Of a stretch of DNA of 64,000 nt, positions 35,661-45,578 are shown in pieces. A model generated the notes under the pieces. The model was not told the origin of the DNA. It ran no database searches and saw only the letters and a list, made by a program, of their open reading frames with translations. Positions within the stretch are counted from its first letter, which is position 1; every line of letters starts with the position of its first letter. Both the position numbers and the translations under genes were made by a program. Origin of the DNA: Kappaphycus alvarezii (lineage: Eukaryota; Rhodophyta; Florideophyceae; Gigartinales; Solieriaceae); the NCBI GenBank assembly GCA_002205965.3, contig NADL03000015.1:186001-250000 (forward strand), given 5' to 3'.

Positions 35661-37242
35661 TGCATGGGTTCAGACGGAACGTACAAGACAGGTCAGGTCA
35701 CATAATTATTCTTCCGGCTGTTCGGGAAGAATCCCTAAGCTACCCGGCACCTATCAAGATGCCATCCTAACGCCTGGTGACTCGTCGAATGCCAGATAGT
35801 CCGAATGACCCTATACCTATTGTGGTTGCTTCAATCATCGTGACAGTAGGCGGGAAAAAAGCCCACATGCCCACCATGCCTACCTCGGCGCGAGTAAGAA
35901 TGCACTCAAGTTTTTTTATCATGGACTTACCGGCAGGCGTCAAGAAGTCTTGATGACGGGATAGCGGCGTTCCTGCGTTTCTGGTAAACTTCGAGAATTT
36001 AACGAGGGATTTAGTAAGAGATTTGGGTACTTTTTGAGGCGTTTCATGTCGATCACGAGCAAGCAGTGCTTGGTTCTCATTCCATCGTTTATTTGCACAA
36101 TTTGAGCCCGAGATTATCGTGTCAGTGGCTGTTAAGATACGTGTGTGCCCGCCTGCCCTCGAACTCTCACATTGGAGCAAATATTCCGACACTTTTCTCC
36201 AACGACGTCGTCAAAGAACTTTAAAAGGCGTTTTTTGAGAAGAGAAGTATGTGCTGTCTTCACTCCCCATTTCTCAAGGCCGGATTGATATCATGGTTAA
36301 TGGAGGATCAAGGACAGCATGATATCGAAAATCCTATGGTCCCATCTGTCTTCAGATCTGCTCATTGTCCCATTCAGCCTTCCTTTCAAATGTGCAACAA
36401 AACGTGGTTGCAAGTGACTCTACAGGACCCGAAACGACCGCATATCCTTTAAGTATATTTTTCTCACCGACTGGTGCCTCTGAATCTTGTAATACACCCT
36501 TAGGACTGCAACCGAAGATGCGGATTCAAGTGCACTTTTACTCCTGAAATCTTACCCAGTAGCAACTGACAGCGTATCGTAGCCAATTTGACTATGTAAC
36601 GACCTTATCCAGCCTGGAAAAAGCGCGAGGATCTGTTCCAGAGTTTTTCTACGGAGCTCTGCGGGACGCAGCCAACCACAAGATGATCCATGTACGCATT
36701 ACAGTTTCCTTGCATGCTGGGCATCTACCGAGTCCTTGTACCTTATGGCACAAGAACCACAAAACTCCTGATCGAGGCGTACTGAATTATTTGAACTCGC
36801 TCTGAAAACCCCAAACCAATAGCTGCCCTCCAAGTTCTTCCGCAAAAATCATCTCTGAAGCTACTCTTTGTCTCCACAATTGGCGTCCGCTGGGAGCAAA
36901 AAATGAACACTGGCATTCCAAGAATCGATGAAACTGGCTGCACAGAACCAGCCCCAAATGTTGGCAAGGGGCGATCTTCTCGAAGATACAGCTGACGGAA
37001 TGAATCCCTTGCACGGGTTTGGACCAGATCGCGTTGCAAAGTTCCTGCTCGTTTTTTTGCATTGCGATCGCTGAGGGCTCAGAGGATTTAAGTTCGATTC
37101 GTGAACCGTGTGTCCATAACTTCAGATGGGTTCGCTGTAAGGGTTGAACGCTATTTAGTGTCTGATATTCTTACCTTCGGAACTCCTCCCTAGCCCACCG
37201 TTCTAATCTTGTGGACACCGTCGCCGCTTCTGAATTACCTTA
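35661..37242. other. Unrecognised stretch downstream of ORC4
   Basis: Frames of 141 codons (35767-36192, minus) and about 98 codons (36743-37039, minus) exist but match nothing I know and lack biased composition. This is the 3' flank of the ORC4-like gene and may hold its UTR near 37200. Confidence 0.35.
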
Positions 37243-38694
37243 TCAATCAACTCTGGCTCCACAGCTAATTCCACCCTCCGCAGTGCCTTGGGCCCGTTTC
37301 CATTTCTCACCACCAAACCCCTCCACCAACCGCTCCCAACAGTTCTCGGCAACCATTCTGTCCGCTATCGCCTCGCCTTGTTCCCCTCTAACCATACCCT
37401 TCTCCCACCCCAAAGTCTCATACTCTTTAATCACATCGGCAAACGTCGCCTTGCCCTTAATCCTTCTGCGCGCTATCAATAACGCAAGCTCCACCTCGGA
37501 TACACTGGCCACCATCGTAGACAATGTGTCTGCTGGCGAAAGATGCATCTCCAGCGTTTGCAACGCAAAACTTAACCTCTCTTCAATCCCCATGACAGCG
37601 CCTTTCTTCCCCGAGCCCTCCACCTCCACAATTTCGGCCTCAAACGCACTGGTCATAGCGGCATCAACCGCTCGGAGAATAGGCTCAATGACTCTATTTC
37701 CAAACATATATCTATTGATAACGGCCTTACCCGCTTCCGCATCAATCAGCATCCGCACGACACTGCGATAGTCGTCCATTCCTCTGTCATACTCAGAGCG
37801 ATCACTGCCGCCATGTCCATTCCCCCTCATTTCATCGCGGTGTCCACCAACACGCTTCCCGTCCATACCGCGCGTACGCGCGGTGCTGCGACGGCGCTTG
37901 GTATTTCGGGTCGAAGAGGAGTTGGCTGCGGCTGGAGTATCCGAGCGTTGTCGCTTGGCGACTTGAGGGTCGCCATTTTGCAGAGGATGATGCATGGATT
38001 CGGTTTCGGGGGCGAGTGAATGTTGGATGGCGGCGGTGAGAAATTGGCGTACCTGGTTGTCATCCTTCGGTAACGGGATGACTATTTCGCGGGCTGCGAA
38101 CCTACTTTTAACACGCTTCTCGAGACGACTTGTGGTATCGATCTTGTTTGTCATTGCGACGCAGGCGGCGCGCAGGGTGTGTTGTTGGAGGTAGTTTAAA
38201 ATGCCGTAGAGAAGGCTTTGAGAGGATGAATCGCATGCAAAAGCGTGAAAGGCGTCTAGTACGAAGAGAAGGGGTTTGTTATGGTTGGCTAGAGTGCGTA
38301 AATGATCGTTAATTATAGCGAGACATTCGGCTTGATGTGCGGGCGGGTCAGTTGCGGAGAAGTGAGATGCGATGGTGCGCCAGGCGGTGGAAGGCGAGGA
38401 GTGAAGCAGACCATGGAGGGTTACAATTGTTGGTTGGGCTGAATCGGGCAACGTGGCGAGGGCACGGGATAGAATTAGGGTTTTGCCGCTGGATTGGGGT
38501 CCCACCAGGAGAATTGAGAGGGGGGGAGACTGTGCCGAGAGAGGGCGGAGGAGGAGGTTGGAAAGACGGGTGATGACGGGTTCAAGGGTTGGAAGAGGGG
38601 TGAAGGTTGGGGAAAATAGGTGACGTCGGAAGGATGAGTGACAAGTTTGGACGGCGGCGGAGTAGGAATGGGAATGGGTTGCGTTGGATGGCAT
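37243..38694 (-). CDS. ORC4: Origin recognition complex subunit 4 (ORC4-like)
   Basis: This 483-residue, single-exon protein starts at the ATG at 38694. The AAA+ part has Walker A GPQSSGKT (65-72), GLLHSSPSTAWRTIASHF (95-112, matching the LNGLLQINDKIALKEI region of human ORC4), Walker B LLFVLDAF (142-149), LLYGILNYLQ (161-170), a sensor-like VAMTNKID (179-186) and the ORC4 hallmark LEKRVKSRF (191-199). The C-terminal winged-helix part includes SEVELALLIARRRI and FADVIKEYETLGW. ORC4 is part of the complex that binds origins and loads the MCM helicase. Odd points are that the acidic pair of Walker B (DE in human) reads DA, and that a basic, low-complexity linker of roughly 75 residues (about 240-315, with KRQR, KRRR and GHRDEMRGNGHGG) separates the two domains. 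The gene is divergent to the one starting at 39584. Confidence 0.85.
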   Translation of the reverse strand: MPSNATHSHSYSAAVQTCHSSFRRHLFSPTFTPLPTLEPVITRLSNLLLRPLSAQSPPLSILLVGPQSSGKTLILSRALATLPDSAQPTIVTLHGLLHSSPSTAWRTIASHFSATDPPAHQAECLAIINDHLRTLANHNKPLLFVLDAFHAFACDSSSQSLLYGILNYLQQHTLRAACVAMTNKIDTTSRLEKRVKSRFAAREIVIPLPKDDNQVRQFLTAAIQHSLAPETESMHHPLQNGDPQVAKRQRSDTPAAANSSSTRNTKRRRSTARTRGMDGKRVGGHRDEMRGNGHGGSDRSEYDRGMDDYRSVVRMLIDAEAGKAVINRYMFGNRVIEPILRAVDAAMTSAFEAEIVEVEGSGKKGAVMGIEERLSFALQTLEMHLSPADTLSTMVASVSEVELALLIARRRIKGKATFADVIKEYETLGWEKGMVRGEQGEAIADRMVAENCWERLVEGFGGEKWKRAQGTAEGGISCGARVD

Positions 38695-39583
38695 GGAGAT
38701 GACTGGCTTGCGAGTGAGGTGCTGACGTAGCGAGCATTGGATGGGGCGGTGAACGGGAATTTGTAACGTGGTACTTGCTGCAGCGCGAGAGGGTTTGCCC
38801 GGCGGTGGATGAAAGCAAACATGAAACGAAATCGCGGATGGAACATGTGGCCTCGGGCTGTGAGGTTTTAGAAAATGACATTACTGTACAGTACTTTCCA
38901 AATATTTTAGCCCCGAAATTGAGGCATGCAGAATTATCTTCGCACAACTTGTGCTCCGCCGGCAAGCGCGGCGACCGATGGATACAAGTGTTGATGGGTT
39001 TCAACATGGTTTCAACCAATAAGGCAGCGACGAATAGCAATGTGAATATTACGACTTTTCGCTGCTGGACGGTATGATAGTACAGTAGACAGGATACGAT
39101 AACGAAAACTTGTTTGTCCAACAGTATCAGTGTTTCACGATAGGATGTGTACACTAGTCCAGTTTTTCGAAAATAATATTGGACCTATGGTCCAAGAGTC
39201 AACTTGATGCAAACTAGGAAATCTCAATGTTGGCCAGTCATTGTCACAATTAAGTGGATTGGAGGAGGGTCTGATTAGGCGGGCTCTCGCTACAGTAATT
39301 TCATCGCCTTTTTTTTGGAAAATACAGGCCCTCTACAGTACAGTGCTACACATCTCTCGTGGACTTGTTGACAGGGCGATGCCAAGTCGCTGGGTCACCT
39401 CGTTCAAAATTCGAGCGCTGCAACAGCAGTCAACACTCCCAAAATGTTGACAATACGTAATCGCTGCAAAATAGTGAAAGCACTTCAGGTGCAACTCTTA
39501 GTCCATCCGTTCTCTTGATCCTCGTTCTCACAAAACTCTTCCTTATCCTTTTGTCCACACTCCTTTGTACACATACCCTCTCA
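38695..39583. promoter_or_regulatory. Divergent intergenic region ORC4 / hypothetical gene
   Basis: About 890 bp separate two divergent starts, so both promoters should lie here. Two GTAC-type words (TTACTGTACAGTACT at 38881-38895 and CTACAGTACAGTGCTACA at 39333-39350) sit about 190 bp and 235 bp upstream of the two ATGs. A TTTTTTTT run is at 39310. No TATA box is clear. Whether the words act as control sites is unknown. Confidence 0.4.
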
Positions 39584-40402
39584 ATGTCCTCCGATCAAAC
39601 CCCCAACCCTTCTGCCCGCGTTACGCCTCCACTCCCCACAACCTCAACCTATAACCAATTCCCCTCGAAACTCTATCAGACCGTCGACGCTCTCCTCCCC
39701 ATCCGCAATTCAACCCTTACTAAACACCGTCGTCTTCCCAAACCATCATCACTTGATAACCACTCAGACTATACAAACCGCTCCGCCTCCCCAGACCCTC
39801 ATGATGTCTCCCGCCCAAAGAAATCAAAACCACGAGGTGATGTTCGCCGCGTTTGGAACCGTCGCGCTTTAGAATCCTCCGGTATTTCTGACACCCTCCT
39901 TCATGCCCTTGATGACTTTACCTCATCTGTTCCGCCCATCCCCACCACTATCGACCTTTCTCGAAAAATCCCCATTCGAAACATGCGCAAATGGATCGGC
40001 GACCTCGAAAACCCCGCTCACAACACAACTTGGACCAAGTTGGTCGACGCATTGCGCACAGACAACTCTGCCCAACGTGCCTGGGCAAGTGATTGGGATC
40101 ATGACATATGTCGTTTCATACTAGGCGTTCTCGTCTCTGAGGATCAGACGAAGAATCGCACCGACAAGAGGCAGTCCCGTCAGGCTGTCAATAACGCCAT
40201 AAAAAGAGAACTTACCTGCCCTACAGAGTCCCGCACCTCCTCGCGCAGTAAGACTTTCCGAGATCTATTCCGCGAAAAATGCACCGCCGCCGGCGTCCCG
40301 GTTCCTCAACTCTCCGAAACTCACCAAAACCAACTCGCCCTCCAACAGCTCCAAGAGTTATTCGTCCTGAAATCTCTCCACATGCACCACTCCAGAGATT
40401 AA
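39584..40402 (+). CDS. Hypothetical protein, possibly the N-terminus of the WD40 gene
   Basis: From the ATG at 39584 the frame runs about 272 residues. The first 80 are rich in Pro, Ser and Thr; then comes a basic patch (RPKKSKPRGDVRRVWNRR) and a mostly helical region (WTKLVDALRTDNSAQRAW, RSKTFRDLFREK). No domain is recognised. The frame overlaps by 25 bp the next open frame, which is in a different phase, and the text reads smoothly into it. It may therefore be the 5' part of one gene split by a frameshift or small intron. A hydrophobic run seen further upstream precedes the ATG and is not counted. Confidence 0.5.
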   Translation: MSSDQTPNPSARVTPPLPTTSTYNQFPSKLYQTVDALLPIRNSTLTKHRRLPKPSSLDNHSDYTNRSASPDPHDVSRPKKSKPRGDVRRVWNRRALESSGISDTLLHALDDFTSSVPPIPTTIDLSRKIPIRNMRKWIGDLENPAHNTTWTKLVDALRTDNSAQRAWASDWDHDICRFILGVLVSEDQTKNRTDKRQSRQAVNNAIKRELTCPTESRTSSRSKTFRDLFREKCTAAGVPVPQLSETHQNQLALQQLQELFVLKSLHMHHSRD

Positions 40403-42801
40403 TGTCGAGTGGGACCATACTCTCGCTGACCTTTCCGTCACCACCCCACCCCTTCGCACTTTCTTGCCACTTCATCCCAGAGTGCCAGGAAGCATCCAAC
40501 TTGAATCATATCGCGAAAGATGCAACCCCTTGGATGAATGGGGTCGCACCGCATGGTGGCGCCTTTCTTCGGAGCAAGCTGTGCGTCGGGTTCCAAAATT
40601 ACTCGCTGAACATTCTGGCGTGGAATTGCGATCAATGCTGCTCGACTTTCGATGGATTATGCGAACCTTTCGCTATGTCGACTTTTCCAAAGGTATGCGT
40701 CAAGTACCCACCATGGGATACGACGAACTTCTCCGCGTCATGAGAAGACAAGCTCCGCCGATACCGACCAGTCGAAGTCGAAGGAATTCGCCTTATCCGC
40801 AATGCACTCATGTTGATATGCCCATCTTGGCACGTGATGAGATCCGCGACCCCACAGAAAAGGGTTTTCTTTCCCACCTTGCCACGCAGCTCGTGGGGCG
40901 ACTTCTTAATCTGAAGCGCCGGTTTCCGGTCATAGCAGAGCTCATCCAGAGCATTCAGTTGTATGCCCCAAGACCATGGCTTAGGCCGCTCACCCCTTGT
41001 TTTCAGGAACCGAGTACAGATATCAAGATCGCAGTGCCAAGTAACGGCACTTTCACGCCCCATTTGATTGATCTATCGCAAGACGGGAAGCTTCTTGCTA
41101 TTAGTGGAACGGAAAGAGAGCGAAAATTTGCAACTCCAACAACTGTCAAGACAGAGGAGAATGTTGACACGAACCCAACCCTGGCAGCAACGGTATCGCA
41201 AAGAAATACAATTCCATTCGTGTGTGGGACGTGGAAAGCGGGAAACTTGCATGGGTTGTGGACGGAATCTCGAGCTTTGTTCGGTGCCTAGCGCTGGCAT
41301 GGGATTGCAGCTGTGTAGTCGGCGAGACTGTGGATGGATTATTCTTCTGGCCTTTAGAGAAAGGCGTGTATGATGTAACTCAGAAAAAAATTGATGCCAC
41401 ACCGCGACCAAAATCAGTGACATCCATCACGCCAACTGTCGAGGAGCGTCTTGTTTTGACCACGTCGCGATCCAATGACGAACCTGCTATTTCGCTGTGG
41501 GATACAAGACAGGCAGACTGCTGAAGGTTTTCGCAGCTGTACAAAGTAGAGCAACTTGTGTAGATGTATCCTTGGATAAGGAGTACTTTGCCTCTGGGCA
41601 CAAGAATGGGTTCATACATCTGTGGCATTTGTGGAGCAAAGGAGATGGGGATTACGAGCCAGTGTTGAGTTTCAAGAATGAGGGCAAGGTACCAGAGAAT
41701 GGCCAACAGCATGTTGACCTACGCAAGACCAACTCCACCGCTGACAACTTGAAGACCGAAACAGTTAGCATTTCGTTCCTGGATACGAGTGGAGACAGTA
41801 GTTGGTTGGCAGCGCAGCGGCAGACGAAGTAATTAGGGTTTGGCTGCTGCCTCCTCGAAGCATCACTCGGAAAAGCAAAACGTTTGTGTCGTCCCTTCGC
41901 AGAGCAGTAATCCAGTGCCCTCGGGTAAGGGAAGTGCAGTGGTCGCTGAGAGGGGGATTCTTTTCCTCTGGGGACGACGGGATTGTGCGTCTATGGCGAA
42001 AGCGAAAGAGTGGCATGTGGGAACCGCATGCGATTGGGAGGGACAAAAAGGAACATCCATCGACCCTGTCTACGGTTTTCGTGTCTAGTGGAAACAGAGT
42101 GAACTAGTCTACCTACGTCACGAAATCACCCTACGTAACTGTTTGGGACACATGCGCTTTCAAGGGGGAGGACGACTGCGAGATTCGCAAGAGAGCCAAA
42201 TTGTACAGGCCGTACTTTTGCGTGGTGAAAGACAGCGTGGACTCGACAGACATTGCACATCTAACGACTCTGAAACGAGTAGGACGCACAGACGCCATGA
42301 CGACGAGCACAAACGGAAGTAGGTCAGGAGGCACACAACAGGGGCATGAGCGACTACGCGCTAGGTGACGCGTATGATTCGGATGGAGTTGGAATGGTTC
42401 TTTAGCACACTAGATTTGAAATACGCGACGCAGGTGTCTGGGGAAATGAACCCAAGACTGCGGACGGTGGCTACGGGGAGAGGGGGTGTGCCGCTGGAAA
42501 TTTGCTTTGAGCAGCCTGTTATTCACGGGGTGTCTGGAACTTTCAAGACTGCGACGATGGTTTGGGCCAAGGTGAACAGCAAAGTGGCTCAAAAATTTAC
42601 TAGTGCGTTCATGCTGATGTCACAGGGGACGGGGAGATTGGATTGGAGGAGGAGGAGGAGGAGACGCATGGAACTGTAGTGGCGTTATTGAATGGAGAGA
42701 TTGGGATATTTGAGCTACATGATGAAGAGGGACATGATGGGGCTATGTCACCAAGCACGTCGATGACGGGACAAGGGAATGGTGTGAGACCACCACGATG
42801 A
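40377..42801 (+). pseudogene. NACHT/STAND-type WD40-repeat gene, frame-broken
   Basis: The first frame (40377-41291) contains ELRSMLLDFRWIM, FLSHLATQLVGRLL and PWLRPLTPCFQEP, the linker that precedes WD40 repeats in NACHT/APAF-like STAND proteins, then DLSQDGKLLAISG. Later repeats lie in other frames: NSIRVWDVESGKLAW (41205-41250), PAISLWD then YKTGRLLKVF (near 41505, where one base is missing), FASGHKNGFIHLWHL (41590), VGSAAADEVIRVWLLP (41803, another shift) and FFSSGDDGIVRLWRK (41975), then SPYVTVWD (42140). I count at least four frame changes plus stops near 42400 and 42490. No nucleotide-binding domain is visible. Without cDNA, very small introns cannot be wholly excluded for some shifts, but the loss of single bases inside WD blades argues for decay or sequencing error. 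Confidence 0.6.
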
Positions 42802-43659
42802 TAGCGTAAGCGGAGTATCGGGCGGCGGCATGAGAGTGGAAAGGAGAGAGGAAAGCATGGGCGGCGATGAGCGGCTACGCATAGTGCGGGGAGTGGTCAT
42901 CCCGAATGATGAGGCGGGTCGTGGACACGGAGGTGGATCTGCGATGAAATTGTTGTGTCCAGTGCCTCGAACGGTAGTGGCAGCTGTAGCGGGGGAGGGA
43001 GTTGTGGAAATGGCTAGCCAGTTGCCGTAGTCGTCAGAGAAACAATAGGAAATGTAGGTCAACGTGTATTTGCTGTAATGTAAAAAGGCGAGACGGTGGG
43101 CGCCGTCGAATGTAGGAAATTAAAATGCGCAACAAGGAATGGCAATGCTTGGCATTCCTTGGTGACGTTGCAAGAAAACAAATTCAACAGGCAAATGACA
43201 AAATCGGGTCATTTGTTGGAGAAGGATGATTGGGTGCATTACAGTGTGGACAAAGCCAAAGTTGCATATGCTAAGCTATTGGTCGTGTTGACCAGTGAGA
43301 CAAGAGAAGAAGGTTGAAAAGCACTGCTTTGGCTGGGATTTCCGAACCTAATTGTTGAAGAATTATATCCATTGCATTTGTTGCAAATGGTGAGGTAAGG
43401 TTCTCGTCGCAAATGCGTTTGCAAATGCAGCGACGCCGAACATCGACTTGTTTGAGTGACACGCGTCGTTGTGATCAGTGAGATTTTAGTTTAAAACTAT
43501 TTTTTTGATGGATGTATCCCGCCCATTCCTGAATACTGTACAATACTGTACTGCGAGCATTATTTGATGCCGTTTGTTTATTATTTTCACTATAATGCTG
43601 TACTGTACACTGCATGAAAAGTACAATAAATAATCCCAAGACAATTTTCCAGTTGCCGA

Positions 43660-43690
<31 letters not shown>

Positions 43691-44151
43691 CAATTTTTTA
43701 CTCATAATGTTTCTGCCAACATGCGCCGACATTGAAAATCTGCAATAAATGTAGTTGCGTCGTTTTTTCAACCACAATTTACACTATTAAAATCTTAGTT
43801 TGTGCATCATCCCTCACCCAATCCAGTACACTAAAGATCGCCATTTCCTGTTGTCCTTGATTACCGACCCATCCAACCTACCCATATCACCCGAGAACCT
43901 GCTTGTAGCAACCACCATCTCGCCACGCGCCGCGTCAATCACCAGCAAACAAACGTTCCTATCCCACTCAACTGTACTCCGTACCTCTCAACTCTCAACT
44001 CCCCGCCCCCGATCGCTTTCCCATCATCGCAGTCAACACACTGACATTCTAAACATGCCGCGCCCTTACCGACCCCCCTTCCACTTGTAATTCAACCCCA
44101 ACCCCACCTCGACAACCACGCTGTCCAAGCCGCCCACCCTCCTCGCTCATC
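42802..44151. other. Gene-free stretch with a microsatellite
   Basis: No gene is supported. It contains the (TAA)n tract and three GTAC-type words (43534-43552, 43598-43612). A 73-codon frame at 43096-43317 has no ATG start and no recognised features. Confidence 0.4.
43661..43690. repeat. (TAA)10 microsatellite
   Basis: An uninterrupted trinucleotide run of about 30 bases. The poly-isoleucine minus-strand frame across it is an artefact of the repeat. Confidence 0.9.
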
Positions 44152-44890
44152 ATGACCGATGATCCAATCCCCTCTGAGCCATCCAACTCTGTCACCGCCA
44201 TCTTCGAACGTGCGGAGCGCGTATTCGAACGACGTGTCGACCAGCTTCTTCACCTCAAGCGCATCAAAGCACGCGCCGCAGGTACCGCCTTCAATGCACG
44301 CAAGGCGAAACGAGATGCACGCACTGTGGCAGGACGGAAAAGTTGGATGCCTTGGTGAGACGTTTGGCAGATTTGGCAAGTATGCAGGAGCGCGCTCTGG
44401 TGAACATCGGGCGAAAGAGGTTGTCCAGGCTTTGGAATGTGCGGCAAAGGCTGTTGTTGGTGTGGCGGTGCTGGGATTGAGAGGTCAGGATGAGGATACT
44501 GTTGAGGACGGGGATACGGTTGAGGACGAGGATAGGGAGGAAGTGGGTAGGGGAGGGGAAGGGGAGGGGAGGGGGAGGGAGGGAAGGATATGTTGGAGAC
44601 GTCAAGTTGCAGTGATGATTGTTCGGTTGGGGGTTGTTTGATGGGGTTGAGGGAGTTTAGGGATGGGATGATGCGGAGCGGAGAGAGGGGAGAGGAGGAG
44701 ACCGTGATTTATTTCTGGCTACTGAATCTGTTGTTAACTTTGTATTGGGATCTGAGGATGACAAGGAAGAGGGGGTTAGAACGGAGTCAAAGGCGGCGAC
44801 TGGAGGTTCGTCGTCTGATGGCAGAGTTGATTTAATGGCTACTAAATGGGCTGGAGATATTGGGCGTGGGCAAGGGGGAAGTGGATGATG
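44152..44890 (+). CDS. Possible small coiled-coil protein gene, split over frames
   Basis: An ATG in fair context (44152) starts MTDDPIPSEPSNSVTAIFER, followed by a helical basic stretch (VFERRVDQLLHLKRIKAR). That frame ends at 44358. One frame over, from about 44334, a leucine heptad reads KLDALVRRLADLASMQERAL, which continues the helix naturally. Further down (about 44660-44890) an acidic frame reads TESVVNFVLGSEDDKEEG. The three pieces look like one gene broken by one or more frame changes or small introns, with a G-rich tract between the second and third. I do not recognise the family; function is unknown. Confidence 0.3.
44536..44584 (+). other. G-rich tract with quadruplex potential
   Basis: Eight or so runs of three to five G separated by single A residues or short spacers (for example GGGGAGGGGAAGGGGAGGGG) fall in about 48 bases on the plus strand. 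It fits the simple G-quadruplex pattern many times over. Confidence 0.7.
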
Positions 44891-45578
44891 TAGGACGATC
44901 GGAACGTGACTATGGTGAGATGATTTGTACTGGGAGAGAATCCCGATAGTTGGCAATTACGTTCTGTGCTGTGTGTGTTTAGACATTGAATACTAGGGGA
45001 GCAGGGTTACTACAGACTGTGATGATGACGGGAGAACACGAAAATTAATGCTGTTGAAGGAGCTGGATCCGTATATTTTTTTGATGCAGAAATCTTTTCG
45101 CGTGAACATCAAAGTGTCTTGAAACTTGGCATGTGCAAGATGCAGATGATGAATACGGTTGCGACACAATGGAGGAGACTTACGATTTCGATGAAGACTC
45201 AATTGGACTTGCCATGGTTTGACAAACTACATGAAGCGTTAGATAATTTAATAGTTGTTGCTGCAGTGCTGTATCTCTGAGAAAATTAGCAGTGGCTATG
45301 CGTCATTTTCAACATGCCCTACAACCTTCTGGCTAGCTGTGAAATGTCTTTGTTGGAACTGTGCATAGTTCTACAATCACTGGCCGAAAGGGGCAGTATT
45401 GTACAGTACTGTACATGTATTACTGTACCTGCACGAAAGTTCATTTCACGTGATAATGCAACAAAGCGCTTACACTCAATTATACCGCCTTAGCCTCTGC
45501 CAACATCACGCGCTCCTACATACTGTTGTTTTCTGTGCGATACTGTATCCATTTGCTACATCGGCCTCTTAGAAGATC
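44891..45578. other. Gene-free spacer before the long LINE
   Basis: No gene is supported. Near its end lies a dense GTAC-type cluster (45398-45430: ATTGTACAGTACTGTACATG then TATTACTGTACCT). Confidence 0.4.
45398..45430. repeat. GTAC-type palindromic cluster
   Basis: Two adjoining copies of the dispersed word in 33 bases, about 150 bp upstream of the LINE reading frame. Together they can form a hairpin. Confidence 0.6.

Noticed and set aside
35767-36192. 141-codon minus frame as a host gene
   Set aside because: No domain, biased composition or supporting context; left as an unrecognised stretch.
37211-37771. 186-codon plus frame opposite ORC4
   Set aside because: Antisense shadow of the conserved ORC4-like coding region; no domain.
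39515-39583. Signal-peptide-like N-terminus for the hypothetical gene at 39584
   Set aside because: It depends on a TTG start; the first ATG in frame is at 39584, after the hydrophobic run.
43096-43317. 73-codon plus frame as a small gene
   Set aside because: It begins with GTG, has no ATG near its start and no recognisable motif.
43475-43777. 100-codon minus frame with a poly-isoleucine run
   Set aside because: The run is the translated (TAA)n microsatellite; the rest has no protein character.
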